This document shows, in pieces, positions 43,331 through 52,094 of a DNA stretch of 64,000 nucleotides. The stretch is from Rhizobium aethiopicum (lineage in GTDB: Bacteria; Pseudomonadota; Alphaproteobacteria; Rhizobiales; Rhizobiaceae), in contig NZ_FMAJ01000019.1 in the NCBI RefSeq assembly GCF_900094625.1, positions 1 through 64,000 on the forward strand, in the 5' to 3' direction. The notes under the pieces were generated by a model. The model ran no database searches. It saw only the letters and a list, made by a program, of their open reading frames with translations, and had not been told where the DNA came from. The stretch's first letter is position 1, and every line of letters begins with the position of its first letter. The translations under genes and the position numbers were made by a program.

Positions 43331-44184
43331 GACCGCACTTTCTCCTTCCGCTCATCCTGGCCACCGGGTTTTCGTCTGCAGCGCTCGCCCTCGAGACGCC
43401 GCGCGGCGCCGCGCAGGACAGCCGCATCCGTTTCGTCGTCTACCAGCCCTATAACATCACCAAAGTCGTCGGCACACTGCGGTCTTCGGTGCAAATCGAA
43501 TTCGCCGCCGACGAGGAAGTCGCTCATGTGGCGCTTGGCAACAGCGTTGCTTGGGAAGTGGCGCCGGCCGGCAACATCCTGTTCCTGAAGCCCAGGGAAA
43601 ATCAGCCGGTGACGAATATCTCGGTCGTGACGACACGACGGGACGGCTCGACCCGCAGCTATCAGATGGAACTCACCGTTCGCGACGGCAGCGTCGAAGC
43701 CGGGCAGAACACCTATTTCTATGTGAAATACCGCTATCCCGCTGATGAGGCGGAGCGGCGCCGCCAGGAAGCAGCTGCGCGCGCGCAGGCGGCACAGGCC
43801 GGCGAGGCCGATCGCGTGCTTGCCCTTCACGAAGCTTATGGACCGCGCAACTGGCGTTATTCGGCGCAAGGGACCCAGGCGCTCGAACCGCAAACGGTCT
43901 ATGACAACGGCAAGGTCACCACCTTCACCTTTGCCGGCAACCAGGAAATGCCGGCGATCTATATGGAAAATTCCGACGGCAGCGAAAGCCTGGTTCCGAA
44001 GTCAGTCGACGGCAATCTCGTCCTCGTTCACGCGATCAGCCGCAAGTTCATACTGCGCCGTGGCGGCGACGGGCTTTGCGTCTTCAACGAAGCCTACGAT
44101 CGCGTCGGCACCAATCCCGAGACCAACACGACGTCACCATCGGTCGAGCGCGTCGTCAAAGTGCCGCCCGGCGCGGCGCAATAG
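43327..44184 (+). CDS. virB9: VirB9 outer-membrane core protein
   Basis: A 285-residue exported protein with a signal peptide ending near LALETPRG. Conserved blocks are FVVYQPYNITKVVGTLRSSV, NILFLKPRENQPVTNISVVT, RSYQMEL, FYVKYRYPADEAERR, and the C-terminal domain NWRYSAQG, PAIYMENSDGSESLVPKSVD, FILRRGGDGLCVFNEAYDRV. VirB9 builds the core complex with VirB7 and VirB10. It begins at TTG overlapping the virB8 stop (TTGA). Confidence 0.93.
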   Translation: MRPHFLLPLILATGFSSAALALETPRGAAQDSRIRFVVYQPYNITKVVGTLRSSVQIEFAADEEVAHVALGNSVAWEVAPAGNILFLKPRENQPVTNISVVTTRRDGSTRSYQMELTVRDGSVEAGQNTYFYVKYRYPADEAERRRQEAAARAQAAQAGEADRVLALHEAYGPRNWRYSAQGTQALEPQTVYDNGKVTTFTFAGNQEMPAIYMENSDGSESLVPKSVDGNLVLVHAISRKFILRRGGDGLCVFNEAYDRVGTNPETNTTSPSVERVVKVPPGAAQ

Positions 44185-44192
44185 GAGGTGAC

Positions 44193-45368
44193 ATGGCCGA
44201 GGAAGAGATTACCCAGATTCCGGGCGAGCGCGCCGAGACGTCGGCCGGTGGCCGGCTCGACAATAACCCGATCCTCAAACGCGGCGCTATCGCCTTGGCG
44301 ATCGTCGTCTTTGTCGCCTTCGCTCTCTGGTCGATGCGAGGCCAGGACAAACCGTCAGACGGTGCCCAGCCGGAGCGGGTGGTCATCCGGCAGACATCGG
44401 ATTTCGAACCGGCCAAGGAACCGGTCCAGCCTGTAGCGCCTCTTCCGCAGGTCCAACTGCCGACGCCCGCTGTCACAGAACAAGCGCCCACGGACGACGA
44501 TAAGCTGCTCGACGCTGCCCGGCGTGCGCCGGTCATCGCCTATGGCGGCGAGAAATCGCCGGCGACGCGGCGGCAGGATCAGGATGCGGCGACGGATCAG
44601 GCTTCGAACTACGTGCCGCTCGGCGCCAATCCCGGTGGCTTCGCCTCGCAGGGCGAAAACGAAGATCAGCGCTTCAACCGCTTGCTGACGCCGACGCAAT
44701 TGCAGGGATCGCGTGCAGGGACGTTGGGCAATCGCGATTTCATCGTCGCAATGGGGACATCCATTCCTTGCGTTCTCGAGACCGCGCTCTCCTCCGATCA
44801 GCCGGGGTTCACGAGCTGCGTCATCAACCGGGACGTTCTTTCAGATAACGGCCGCGTTGTGCTGATGGAAAAAGGTACGCAGGTCGTCGGCGAATATCGC
44901 GGCGGCATTCGCCGCGGGCAAAAGCGCGTGTTCGTTCTCTGGAACCGGGCGAAGACGCCGAAAGGCGTGATCATCACGCTGGCATCGCCGGCAACCGATG
45001 CGCTTGGCCGGGCGGGCATCGACGGCTATGTGGACACCCATTGGTGGGAGCGTTTTGGCAGCGCAATGCTCCTGTCGATCGTCGGTGATGCCAGTTCCTA
45101 TGCCAGCAGCCGGCTGCAGGACAGCGACGTCGAAGCGCAAAACACCACCAGTGCCGGTCAGCAGGCCGCGGCGATCGCCGTCGAGCAGTCGATCAACATT
45201 CCCCCGACCCTGATGAAACATCAGGGCGAGCTCGTTTCGATCTTCGTGGCGCGCGATCTCGATTTCTCCAGCGTCTATCGGCTTCGCGTGACGGAGCCCC
45301 GCAATCGCGTCTATGACCGCGCCGTGCTTGGGGATTTCAGCCCCTCCTCGAAGCTCGTGACAAAATAG
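44193..45368 (+). CDS. virB10: VirB10 core complex protein
   Basis: A 391-residue protein with one N-terminal membrane segment (GAIALAIVVFVAFALWSMRG), a proline-rich linker (VQPVAPLPQVQLPTPAVTEQ), and the TrbI-like beta-barrel domain with FIVAMGTSIPCVLETALSSD, SDNGRVVLMEKGTQVVGEYR and IAVEQSINIPPTLMKHQGEL. It spans both membranes and senses ATP use. AGGAGGTG is an ideal ribosome site just before the ATG. Confidence 0.95.
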   Translation: MAEEEITQIPGERAETSAGGRLDNNPILKRGAIALAIVVFVAFALWSMRGQDKPSDGAQPERVVIRQTSDFEPAKEPVQPVAPLPQVQLPTPAVTEQAPTDDDKLLDAARRAPVIAYGGEKSPATRRQDQDAATDQASNYVPLGANPGGFASQGENEDQRFNRLLTPTQLQGSRAGTLGNRDFIVAMGTSIPCVLETALSSDQPGFTSCVINRDVLSDNGRVVLMEKGTQVVGEYRGGIRRGQKRVFVLWNRAKTPKGVIITLASPATDALGRAGIDGYVDTHWWERFGSAMLLSIVGDASSYASSRLQDSDVEAQNTTSAGQQAAAIAVEQSINIPPTLMKHQGELVSIFVARDLDFSSVYRLRVTEPRNRVYDRAVLGDFSPSSKLVTK

Positions 45369-45375
45369 GTTCTGC

Positions 45376-46404
45376 ATGACTGAAGCTGCCGACGCCGGCG
45401 TCGTGCGCGAACTGCTTTCGCCACTATCACGCTTCCTACGCGACAAGACGCTCTATGAGGTCATCGTCAACCGGCCGGGACAGGTCGTCACAGAGGGTAG
45501 GGACGGATGGCAGACCTATGAGATGCCCGAACTTTCTTTCGACCGGCTGATGCGTCTCGCCCGCTCCGTCGCGAGCTTCTCCAATCAGTCGATCGACGAG
45601 ACGCGACCGATCCTGTCGGCGACCTTGCCGGACGATGAGCGAATTCAGATCGTCATCCCGCCGGCAACGACGAAGGGAACCGTCAGCATCACCATCCGTA
45701 AGCCATCCTCCGTGTCGTTGACCCTGGAGGATCTCGATCATGGGGGATTGTTCGCCGATGTTGTGCCGGCCCAAGACGACGGGCGACGATCAGACCATAG
45801 GCTGTTGGAATACTATCGCATCGGTGCCTACAAGGCGTTTCTCCGGGAGGCGGTGTTTGCAAGAAAGAACATCATCATCTCCGGCGCCACCGGGTCGGGA
45901 AAAACAACTCTATCGAAAGCGCTGATCCGCCACATTCCGCAAAGCGAGCGGATTATTTCGATCGAAGACACTCCGGAACTGGTGGTCCCGCAGCCCAACC
46001 ACGTTCGACTGTTCTATTCCAAAGGCGGCCAGGGATTGTCTAAAGTCGATGCGAAGGATCTGCTGGAATCCTGCTTGCGCATGCGGCCCGACCGCATCCT
46101 ACTTCAGGAGCTGCGGGACGGCACGGCCTTCTACTACATCCGCAATGTCAACTCCGGCCATCCTGGCTCCATCACCACGGTCCATGCCGACTCGGCCCGC
46201 CTCGCCTTTGAGCAGCTGACTTTGCTGGTCAAGGAGTCGGAGGGAGGTGCGGACCTCGAACGGCACGACATCCGCGAGATGTTGACGATCGCGGTCGACA
46301 TCATCATCCAATGCAAGCGGATCGACGGCCGGTTTCGGGTGAGCGAGATCTACTATCGAGACGCCGCGACTGACCTCGGCCGCTCTTCGTCGGATCGAGC
46401 TTAA
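45376..46404 (+). CDS. virB11: VirB11 secretion ATPase
   Basis: A 342-residue hexameric ATPase. Walker A is IISGATGSGKTTLSKALI near residue 168-185; the Asp box and Walker B follow (IISIEDTPELVVP, RMRPDRILLQELRDGTAFYY), with His-box GHPGSITTVHADSARLAFEQ. It powers pilus and substrate handling at the inner membrane. It starts 7 bases after virB10 and is the last virB gene; the next gene is convergent. Confidence 0.95.
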   Translation: MTEAADAGVVRELLSPLSRFLRDKTLYEVIVNRPGQVVTEGRDGWQTYEMPELSFDRLMRLARSVASFSNQSIDETRPILSATLPDDERIQIVIPPATTKGTVSITIRKPSSVSLTLEDLDHGGLFADVVPAQDDGRRSDHRLLEYYRIGAYKAFLREAVFARKNIIISGATGSGKTTLSKALIRHIPQSERIISIEDTPELVVPQPNHVRLFYSKGGQGLSKVDAKDLLESCLRMRPDRILLQELRDGTAFYYIRNVNSGHPGSITTVHADSARLAFEQLTLLVKESEGGADLERHDIREMLTIAVDIIIQCKRIDGRFRVSEIYYRDAATDLGRSSSDRA

Positions 46405-46447
46405 CGGGTTGCGTCCGGGCCTCTAACGATTCTGTCGGTCTCGACCG

Positions 46448-47025
46448 TCAGTCCAATTGTGCGGCCTTCTCACGCAGGACCACTGAAAACGCGCGGAGCC
46501 CCTGATGGTCCAGTGCATCAATGAATTCGTCAACCGCCGGCACCGTCTTGCGTAAATTCAACCGGGCGCGCCTGATGCTGTCGATCAATGCGCTCGAAAA
46601 GATGGAATGGAGGCCCACGAGGAAATTGTCTGGCGATACGCAGGCCACCCCATGAGGCCGAAGGTCCGCGGCTGGAAATCTTTGAGATTCCACGTGACAA
46701 TCACAGAAGCCTTTCCGGCGATGGCTGCAGCTAAAACATGACGATCATCCGGATCCGGTAGCGAGAGGTCGGGGATGAGAAATTGGTGGTTACCGACATC
46801 TGCATCGGGCAAAACCTCTTTCATCCGATCACGGGTCGCTTCCAGACGTGAGATGGGTATCTCGGGGGAGCCGATGGCCAGATTGCGAATCCACTCGGCG
46901 TGGATGTCGTCGGTCCAGCGTGCGTCGACGAGACCGTCGAAGCCACATTGGACCAAGACATTGCGCAAATGGAAAGGGTAGAGGACGCAGGCATCATAGA
47001 CCGCGACAGGCGGCTTAGAGGCCAT
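46448..47025 (-). pseudogene. PIN-domain toxin, frameshifted
   Basis: A VapC-like PIN ribonuclease gene. The first part reads KPPVAVYDACVLYPFHLRNV with the first acidic residue, DLSLPDPDDRHVLAAAIAGK with the acidic cluster, and ASVIVTWNLKDF. One base is then lost near 46680, and the reading continues out of frame as AADLRPHGVACVSPDNFLVG and LHSIFSSALIDSIRRARLNL to a stop at 46448. In the original frame the protein ends with unrelated residues. The antitoxin gene upstream overlaps its start by 11 bases and is intact. Unless the shift is a sequencing error, the toxin lacks its normal C-terminus. Confidence 0.8.
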
Positions 47026-47461
47026 GATTGACGATGAGATCCTCTGTGTCCTCGGCCAGCGCGTCGAGGCTTTTCTGGCGAGCATCGAGCTTGGCCTTGA
47101 GCGCGAGAACATCCTTCAATTTGGCTCGGCGGTGCTTGCCGACATAGCGGAAGGGCAGATCGCCGCGATCCATGCGCAGCACCACGAGAGGACGTGAGAT
47201 GCCGAGGATGGTGGAGGCGTCGGTCGGGCTCAATTCCTGATCTTCCGTGAGCACGGCAACACGCTTGCCGCGCAACAGATGATCGAGGAGTGCTTCGACA
47301 GGCGCGAGAGCCGAGGCTGGGAGAGAAAGGGTTTGAAGTTGTCCACTTTGACGGCGAATCCGTAGTTCCAGTTGGTCGCCCTCCGCCAGATTTGGCATAG
47401 GCGCGACGGCCTTGCGGTCGCGATCCGACAATTTGGTAAATTGAAGAACATGGCTGGTCAT
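47015..47461 (-). CDS. HTH antitoxin paired with the PIN toxin
   Basis: A 148-residue protein with an N-terminal region (LELRIRRQSGQLQTLSLPAS) and an excisionase/MerR-like helix-turn-helix (LSPTDASTILGISRPLVVLR, LPFRYVGKHRRAKLKDVLAL) that would bind its own promoter, and a C-terminal toxin-binding helix. The ATG at 47461 has GAGGTG upstream. Its promoter at 47482-47510 overlaps twin ATAACTG repeats. The reading is intact although the toxin gene is frameshifted. Confidence 0.8.
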   Translation of the reverse strand: MTSHVLQFTKLSDRDRKAVAPMPNLAEGDQLELRIRRQSGQLQTLSLPASALAPVEALLDHLLRGKRVAVLTEDQELSPTDASTILGISRPLVVLRMDRGDLPFRYVGKHRRAKLKDVLALKAKLDARQKSLDALAEDTEDLIVNHGL

Positions 47462-47481
47462 GGCGAACACCTCTGACCATG

Positions 47482-47516
47482 TATATAGGGCAAGTCGCTC
47501 ATAACTGCAATAACTG
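47482..47516 (-). promoter_or_regulatory. Promoter and repeat operator of the antitoxin gene
   Basis: Minus strand TTGCAG (47505-47510) and TATATA (47482-47487) at 17 bases. Two direct copies of ATAACTG (47501-47507 and 47510-47516 on the plus strand), 9 bases apart, overlap the -35 box and are a likely antitoxin-binding site. Confidence 0.65.
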
Positions 47517-47764
47517 AAATATCTTCCCCTTCCATCTCCGATTTCTGGGTGCCATAGGAGCGCGCGGCGAACGAGCTCGACCCGCCAACTTCAAGCGTGG
47601 GTTACCGCCAACGGCAAGCGCTCCGCTTTCGATGTGATCGTGCAATGCAAAAGGGCCGCCTCTGGGCCGATTTGACCGGGATATAGCTTCACGCAGTCGA
47701 GATCGCCCGGGCGTTGGTTTCCTTTTAGGGCGTCTACGTCGCTGACCAAGGAGGCTGGTGTGGA

Positions 47765-48955
47765 TCATGGCAGTCGCGGCATTTCGCCGTCGGCCACACG
47801 CCAGATCCACGGCGTCATCTCGGCTCTCGCGGCGATCATCTCATTCAGTGCAACGTCATAGTCTTCGTCGGCCTTCGTCGGAACGATGAACATGGCGATC
47901 GGCGCTGGCTTTGCCTCCGGTAAGGTCACGGAGGCAATCGGCTGGTCGCGCGAAAGATCGAACCGGAGTCCTTTCACGCTCCTTCGCTTCAGGCTTGAGA
48001 GCCGCTCCAGGAGACGCTGTTCATGGATGGTTTCGAACGGGATCCAGTTCTCGTTGACCACCATCAGCGCCACTTCCTCGACCGAAGCTATCCCCGCTCC
48101 CGAAATGCCGAACGTGGCGATGACGATGAGATGAAACCCCTCGTTGGATCGCCACAGTTCCAGTTCGGTTTCATATCGGGCATTCAACCGTTTCCACGCC
48201 CCCTCATCGAGCATGAAGGGGAAAGGCAGGTGGCGCACCAGCATCTTCTGGCCATCGCGCGCTGAGGAAAATTCCTTTACCTCTCCGACGGTCATCATCA
48301 GTTTCCGCGGACCGGGACCGGTTAACTGGGCGCCGGCCAACATAGCCGCACGCCGCGCTGAAATCCCCTCTTTGTCGTCCTGATGAAAGACTTCCGGGAC
48401 AAACAAGATATCGCTGAGAGGGCCGCCGCGGACGATCATCTGCTTTGCCGCGTTCACCAGACTGCTGCGCACGCGCCCCCAGCCGCGTTTCCCGGCCCAT
48501 AGCGAGGTCCATTCCGTCAGCTCCCCCATGTCCCAGAGATAGTGGAGCATCGCCCTGAGCGAGAGCTTCTTGGGCTCGCTTCGCACAATCTCCGACGGCT
48601 CCGAAGGCGATGTCGACGTCGATCGGCCCCCTCGTTTCGACAGCGAAAAATCGAGTTTCAGCGTTGCCGCACCGGTCGCCGCGTCGATTTGGATGGCGTT
48701 GCCGATCAACGGCCCGAGGCCGGATAGCTCATACGGCGGGTCGTAAGACGAGCAGCCGGGATCATGCTGCCGGCCTGAGAGCGGCATGCGTTTGATCAGG
48801 AATTGGCCATCCATCCGGGCAATGTACATCGGCACCGGCGGTTGCCGGCACTGGCAAAGTGGCCTGAGCTTCTGTTGGTAAGCGCGTTCGAGCTGCGGCA
48901 GAAACTCTGGAGAACTGTCGTCGAACGCCTGGTTGCCGATCAAAAACTGTCGCAC
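47765..48955 (-). CDS. DUF1173 family protein
   Basis: A 396-residue protein of the DUF1173 family, frequent on rhizobial plasmids and without known function. Recognisable segments are a cysteine/His-containing N-terminus (RPLCQCRQPPVPMYIARMDG, FLIKRMPLSGRQHDPGCSSY) that looks like a zinc site, then LLERLSSLKRRSVKGLRFDL and KADEDYDVALNEMIAARAEM. The GTG at 48955 follows GGGAGG and gives the family start RQFLIGNQAF; the longer frame lacks a ribosome site. It stands alone, leftward, between the toxin-antitoxin pair and a degenerate region. Confidence 0.8.
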   Translation of the reverse strand: MRQFLIGNQAFDDSSPEFLPQLERAYQQKLRPLCQCRQPPVPMYIARMDGQFLIKRMPLSGRQHDPGCSSYDPPYELSGLGPLIGNAIQIDAATGAATLKLDFSLSKRGGRSTSTSPSEPSEIVRSEPKKLSLRAMLHYLWDMGELTEWTSLWAGKRGWGRVRSSLVNAAKQMIVRGGPLSDILFVPEVFHQDDKEGISARRAAMLAGAQLTGPGPRKLMMTVGEVKEFSSARDGQKMLVRHLPFPFMLDEGAWKRLNARYETELELWRSNEGFHLIVIATFGISGAGIASVEEVALMVVNENWIPFETIHEQRLLERLSSLKRRSVKGLRFDLSRDQPIASVTLPEAKPAPIAMFIVPTKADEDYDVALNEMIAARAEMTPWIWRVADGEMPRLP

Positions 48956-49680
48956 GTCGTTCCTCCCTTGCCTGACCAAAGGCTGATCGAACCGTAAAAG
49001 GAAGGCGTAGCACGAGCTTCGCGGACTTTACTAGCGCAAAATAGTTAGTATGTAAATGTTACGGCCGCTGGGGCCGATTTCAACGCCATAGGCAGGAAAG
49101 AAGATACGTGCATTCCAGCCTCCAAAAATTAAAATTAACGATCATGATAATTAGAAGTCAACGGTGCGTTGATTAGACGTCAGCCCGTCAAAATGTAGAG
49201 ACTGCGCCAGCATAAAGTGAGTTCTAATCGCGTGCTACCCAGCCCTTCGAGCCGGCCGGCGCTGAACCGCCAATCACCTTGCCGCCTTCCGACTGCCCGC
49301 TGGCTGCCGGCGTCTCTACATCGCAGCTGACGCCGATGCGGCCGGCCGGCACGTATCGAGGGATTGAGCTGCCGCGCCCAGGCGCTGGGGATCCTGCCGC
49401 TAGTGCTTGCCCCGGAGCTCGGCGACTTCAACGAGGATCTGCGCCGGCTCAGCCCGGAACGGCTCATCGCTAATCTCAGGGCGCAGCTCGTTCTGGGAAA
49501 CGCTCTGGCCTTTCTGCCCGCATGATCGAGCCGGACGGGGAAGGTGAGGGCGTGAGGGCCTACAGGATGGCCGGTCTCTGCCGGTCGCCGCACGGGTAGG
49601 CGCCCGCCCGCGGGCCTGCCGAGAGGCGACCCTTACCATGCGGCGGGCGGGCCTTCAGCGGGTCGCTCAGGTTTCTTCCC

Positions 49681-49827
49681 CTGGCTTCCCGCCGCAATGA
49701 CGACATGCTCTCGGTCATGCCGGCTGGCGTCGTCATCTTCCCCGGCTCCGGCATTGCCGGCAATCTGGCCGACAAGGCCCGCCGACTTGGCATCTCCGTT
49801 TGGCAAGCGGCGGGAGATGGCGCGTAA
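49681..49827 (+). pseudogene. DUF2493 protein, C-terminal remnant
   Basis: The reading RRNDDMLSVMPAGVVIFPGS followed by GIAGNLADKARRLGISVWQA matches the C-terminus of DUF2493 (Rossmann-like, YAcAr) proteins, which are frequent in rhizobial plasmid backbones. No N-terminal part or start codon is present, so the gene has been mostly deleted. Confidence 0.6.
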
Positions 49828-49876
49828 GCGCCATCTGTCCATACGGCTGAAGGAGATGCTTGTATTTCGTAAAAAT

Positions 49877-49886
49877 TGTGTACACA
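49877..49886. promoter_or_regulatory. Palindromic operator before the Phd antitoxin
   Basis: TGTGTACACA is a perfect 10-bp palindrome 25 bases before the antitoxin ATG, a typical arrangement for Phd-type autorepression. Confidence 0.5.
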
Positions 49887-49911
49887 TTTGCCGTTGAAAC
49901 GGAGCTTCGCC

Positions 49912-50178
49912 ATGACCCAATCTCGGCAGCAGATACCATCTCCCCGCCGTGTCGGCGTGCGGGAATTTCGCGGCAACCTGACGTCTTTCCTCAAGCAGGT
50001 CGAAGACGGCCAGCGGTTCGTCCTGACGTCGCATCACAAGGTTGTCGCCGAAATCGGCCCGCCGTCAGCCGGCGTCGTCATGCGGAAACCAGGCGCGCTG
50101 CGCGGAAAGATCAAAGTTGCCGATGACTTCGATGGTCTGCCGGCGGATGTTTTGAAGTCCATGGAAGACGGGACGTGA
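49912..50178 (+). CDS. Phd/YefM-family antitoxin
   Basis: An 88-residue antitoxin with GVREFRGNLTSFLKQVEDGQ and RFVLTSHHKVVAEIGPPSAG, the standard Phd N-terminal DNA-binding fold, then a flexible C-terminus that would cover a VapC-type toxin (DFDGLPADVLKSMEDGT). The ATG follows CGGAG, with the palindrome TGTGTACACA upstream. Its stop overlaps the toxin's GTG start (GTGA), a coupled pair. The toxin reading frame is broken downstream. Confidence 0.85.
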   Translation: MTQSRQQIPSPRRVGVREFRGNLTSFLKQVEDGQRFVLTSHHKVVAEIGPPSAGVVMRKPGALRGKIKVADDFDGLPADVLKSMEDGT

Positions 50179-50571
50179 GGCTGCTGCTCGATACACATGC
50201 CTTGCTGTGGTGGCTGAACGACGACGAGAAGCTAGGGAACCATGCGCGTCGCCATCGGCGATCCCGAGAATGATGTCCTCGTCAGTGCTGTCTCGCTTTG
50301 GGAAATCACTGTGAAGCTGCGCATCGGCAAACTTGATGCCGATATCGAAGAGATTGTTGCGATTTTGCCGGATCAAGGTTTCGACCGGCTGGATATCTCG
50401 GACGCGCATCTTATCGCTCTCGCTGCTCTTCCACTTCATCACCGCGATCCTTTCGATCATCTGCTCATGGCGCAAGCCGTGGCGGAGGGAGCGTATTTGG
50501 TTTCGGACGATCAAAATGTCGCGCTTTATGGCATTCCGTTTGTGACTTGCTCCGATCCTGTTGCCTTGTGA
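50175..50571 (+). pseudogene. VapC/PIN toxin, frameshifted
   Basis: The gene starts at GTG with RLLLDTHALLWWLNDDEKLG, the classic PIN N-terminus with its first Asp, but runs to an early stop. The rest, IGDPENDVLVSAVSLWEITV, LPLHHRDPFDHLLMAQAVAE and LVSDDQNVALYG with the remaining acidic residues, is in another frame beginning about 50250. One extra base near 50248 explains the break. The partner antitoxin is intact. Confidence 0.8.
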
Positions 50572-51024
50572 TCTCACCGAGCTTGGCTCCGCGGATGAAG
50601 CCGGCTCAGATCGTTCCGGTTGCGTGTTTGCCAATGGCGATGTACCTGGCGACCCATCGGCGGCTCAGGTGCTTGGGAGCGGGCACGTTTGGGGAAGATC
50701 ACTCATTCGACACCCGCGTGAACAGCTTCACCCGGGATTGGAGCACGGTCTGCAGACGGCAATGCGGTGCCGCGGCGACCTCGCCGATCAGCAGAAATGC
50801 TATCGAGGTGCTCACAGCCTGCCGCAGCCGGGAGCGGGCGAGGGATTATGTTGATCGACATGCGGGCGAAGCGTCCGTGGAGTGCGCGGCCAATATCCCC
50901 CAGTGCTTGGACCGGGGGGCCATGATGGTTTGTCGCAGCCTTCGATTGCCCCGAACCATTCCCGTTTTATGTCGCTCGTATAGACGACCGCCTGCTTTTG
51001 CGGCCAACCCCTGAAGGGGTAAGA
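50572..51024. other. Intergenic stretch without a recognised gene
   Basis: About 450 bases of GC-rich sequence with no convincing coding frame on either strand. Open frames are short and lack ribosome sites. It may be decayed sequence; its right end passes into the long inverted repeat before the DUF736 gene. Confidence 0.35.
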
Positions 51025-51105
51025 CTCGCCCGAAATTTTTGCAAAATTCGATTTCGGTTCGCTTGTCCTGGTGGAAAATAGAATTTTGCAAAATTTTCAG
51101 GCGAG
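51025..51105 (+). promoter_or_regulatory. 25-bp inverted repeat in the DUF736 leader
   Basis: Arms at 51025-51049 and 51081-51105 match in 23 of 25 positions around a 31-base loop. Each arm contains the palindrome TTTTGCAAAA, so two small palindromes lie inside one large one. It ends 71 bases before the DUF736 ATG and could be a repressor site, an RNA hairpin or a single-strand promoter. Confidence 0.65.
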
Positions 51106-51176
51106 CTGACCGCAGCAGGTCGGCCGTCTCTTCGTGCGCCATCGGGAATGGTCCCGAGCAACCGGAGACAACAACC

Positions 51177-51500
51177 ATGGCCACCACGATCGCAACGCTC
51201 ACGCAGAAGACCGACGGCATCCTCGAAGGCGTCTTCGCCACGATCCGGGTCAACGCCCCGATCGCCATCGTCCCAAATGCCAGCAAGGCAAGCGAAGAAG
51301 CGCCCGACTACCGCGTCATTCACCGCAAGACGGGCTTCGAGATCGGCGCCGCCTGGAACCGCATCGCGCGGCAGACCGGCGAGGAATACCTCTCAGTGAA
51401 GCTTGAGGCCCCCGAGATCGGTGTGATCTTCGGCAATCTCGCACCGGCACCCGGCGGCGATCCGAGCAAGAAGGTGATCCTCTGGAACAGCCCGAACTGA
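51177..51500 (+). CDS. DUF736 family protein
   Basis: A 107-residue protein of the DUF736 family, common on rhizobial and other alphaproteobacterial plasmids, function unknown. Conserved features are TIATLTQKTDGILEGVFATI, APDYRVIHRKTGFEIGAAW and GEEYLSVKLEAPEIGVIFGN. The ATG at 51177 follows CCGGAGACAA. It lies behind a long inverted repeat and is followed by a hairpin. The gene reads towards oriT, like its neighbours. Confidence 0.9.
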   Translation: MATTIATLTQKTDGILEGVFATIRVNAPIAIVPNASKASEEAPDYRVIHRKTGFEIGAAWNRIARQTGEEYLSVKLEAPEIGVIFGNLAPAPGGDPSKKVILWNSPN

Positions 51501-51514
51501 AGAACAAAGCGAGC

Positions 51515-51534
51515 GGCCCCGAGCAATCGGGGCC
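51515..51534 (+). terminator. Hairpin after the DUF736 gene
   Basis: GGCCCCGA (51515-51522) and TCGGGGCC (51527-51534) form a perfect 8-bp stem with loop GCAA, 15 bases after the stop. The following sequence has only scattered T residues, so it is a moderate terminator candidate. Confidence 0.6.
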
Positions 51535-51679
51535 GGCTTCGTCGTATCTCAAGTTTTGCGCGCAATAGCGGGATTGAAAGCGGGCATCGAGCCCGCTTTC
51601 AATCCTCCTGTCGTGCCACACGAGACCAAGGACCCTGTCTGCCCAGATACTTGAAGTCTGCCGTGAGGCTCGTGCCGCC

Positions 51680-51787
51680 TCAAGGACTTCGCGGCCCCTC
51701 CAATTTTCAGCCGGCGCCCTGAAGGGCACCGTCAGAAAATCGGTTCCTCCGCTCGCCGGCTCCGCCGGTCGCTGACGCGATCCTTGA
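51680..51787 (+). repeat. Structured leader repeat, copy 1
   Basis: Nested pairing: TCAAGGA (51680-51686) with TCCTTGA (51781-51787) outside, and CCAATTTTC (51700-51708) with GAAAATCGG (51735-51743, one bulged base) inside, followed by a GC-rich hairpin. The same plan with the same key words recurs at 52746-52848. The element ends 58 bases before the start of the small gene at 51846. Confidence 0.65.
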
Positions 51788-51845
51788 CCCGGCCCGATCC
51801 TCACGACCCCGGGCGTCATCTTTCACATTTCAGGAGATGACGACG

Positions 51846-52013
51846 ATGACGATTGCACTCGAAATTCAGGTTGAGGAACTGCGGGCCGAGCTCAGAAACG
51901 CCGATCCGGCTGAGCGCCGCCAGATCGAAGCGGAGCTGGAGATCGCTCGGGCCGAACTGAGGGTAGCGATCGCCGAGCAGGAGGGCGCCATCGACGCCGC
52001 GCCACCCTTCTGA
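51846..52013 (+). CDS. Small coiled-coil backbone protein
   Basis: A 55-residue, strongly acidic and helical protein (IALEIQVEELRAELRNADPA, ERRQIEAELEIARAELRVAI) that should form a coiled coil. GGAG precedes the ATG at 51846 by nine bases. Similar small genes accompany DUF736 on rhizobial plasmids; no function is known. The gene follows structured repeat copy 1, and its composition and ribosome site support it being real. Confidence 0.7.
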   Translation: MTIALEIQVEELRAELRNADPAERRQIEAELEIARAELRVAIAEQEGAIDAAPPF

Positions 52014-52094
52014 GGGCGGCGTTTGCCTCCTCGCCTGGGCCGGCGCGCCGGATCGACCGGCGCGTCGACCCGAAGCTGCGCTTCACGCCGATAA

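Larger units (their letters stand above)
48956..49911. other. Degenerate stretch with gene remnants
   Basis: No intact gene is seen. TTACTA-N8-TAGTTA at 49027-49046 upstream of the DUF1173 gene loosely resembles the motif near oriT. A plus-strand reading ending at 49525 (LAPELGDFNEDLRRLSPERL, IANLRAQLVLGNALAFLPA) looks like the tail of a lost gene of unknown family. A DUF2493 remnant follows at 49681-49827, then the promoter of the next antitoxin. Confidence 0.45.
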
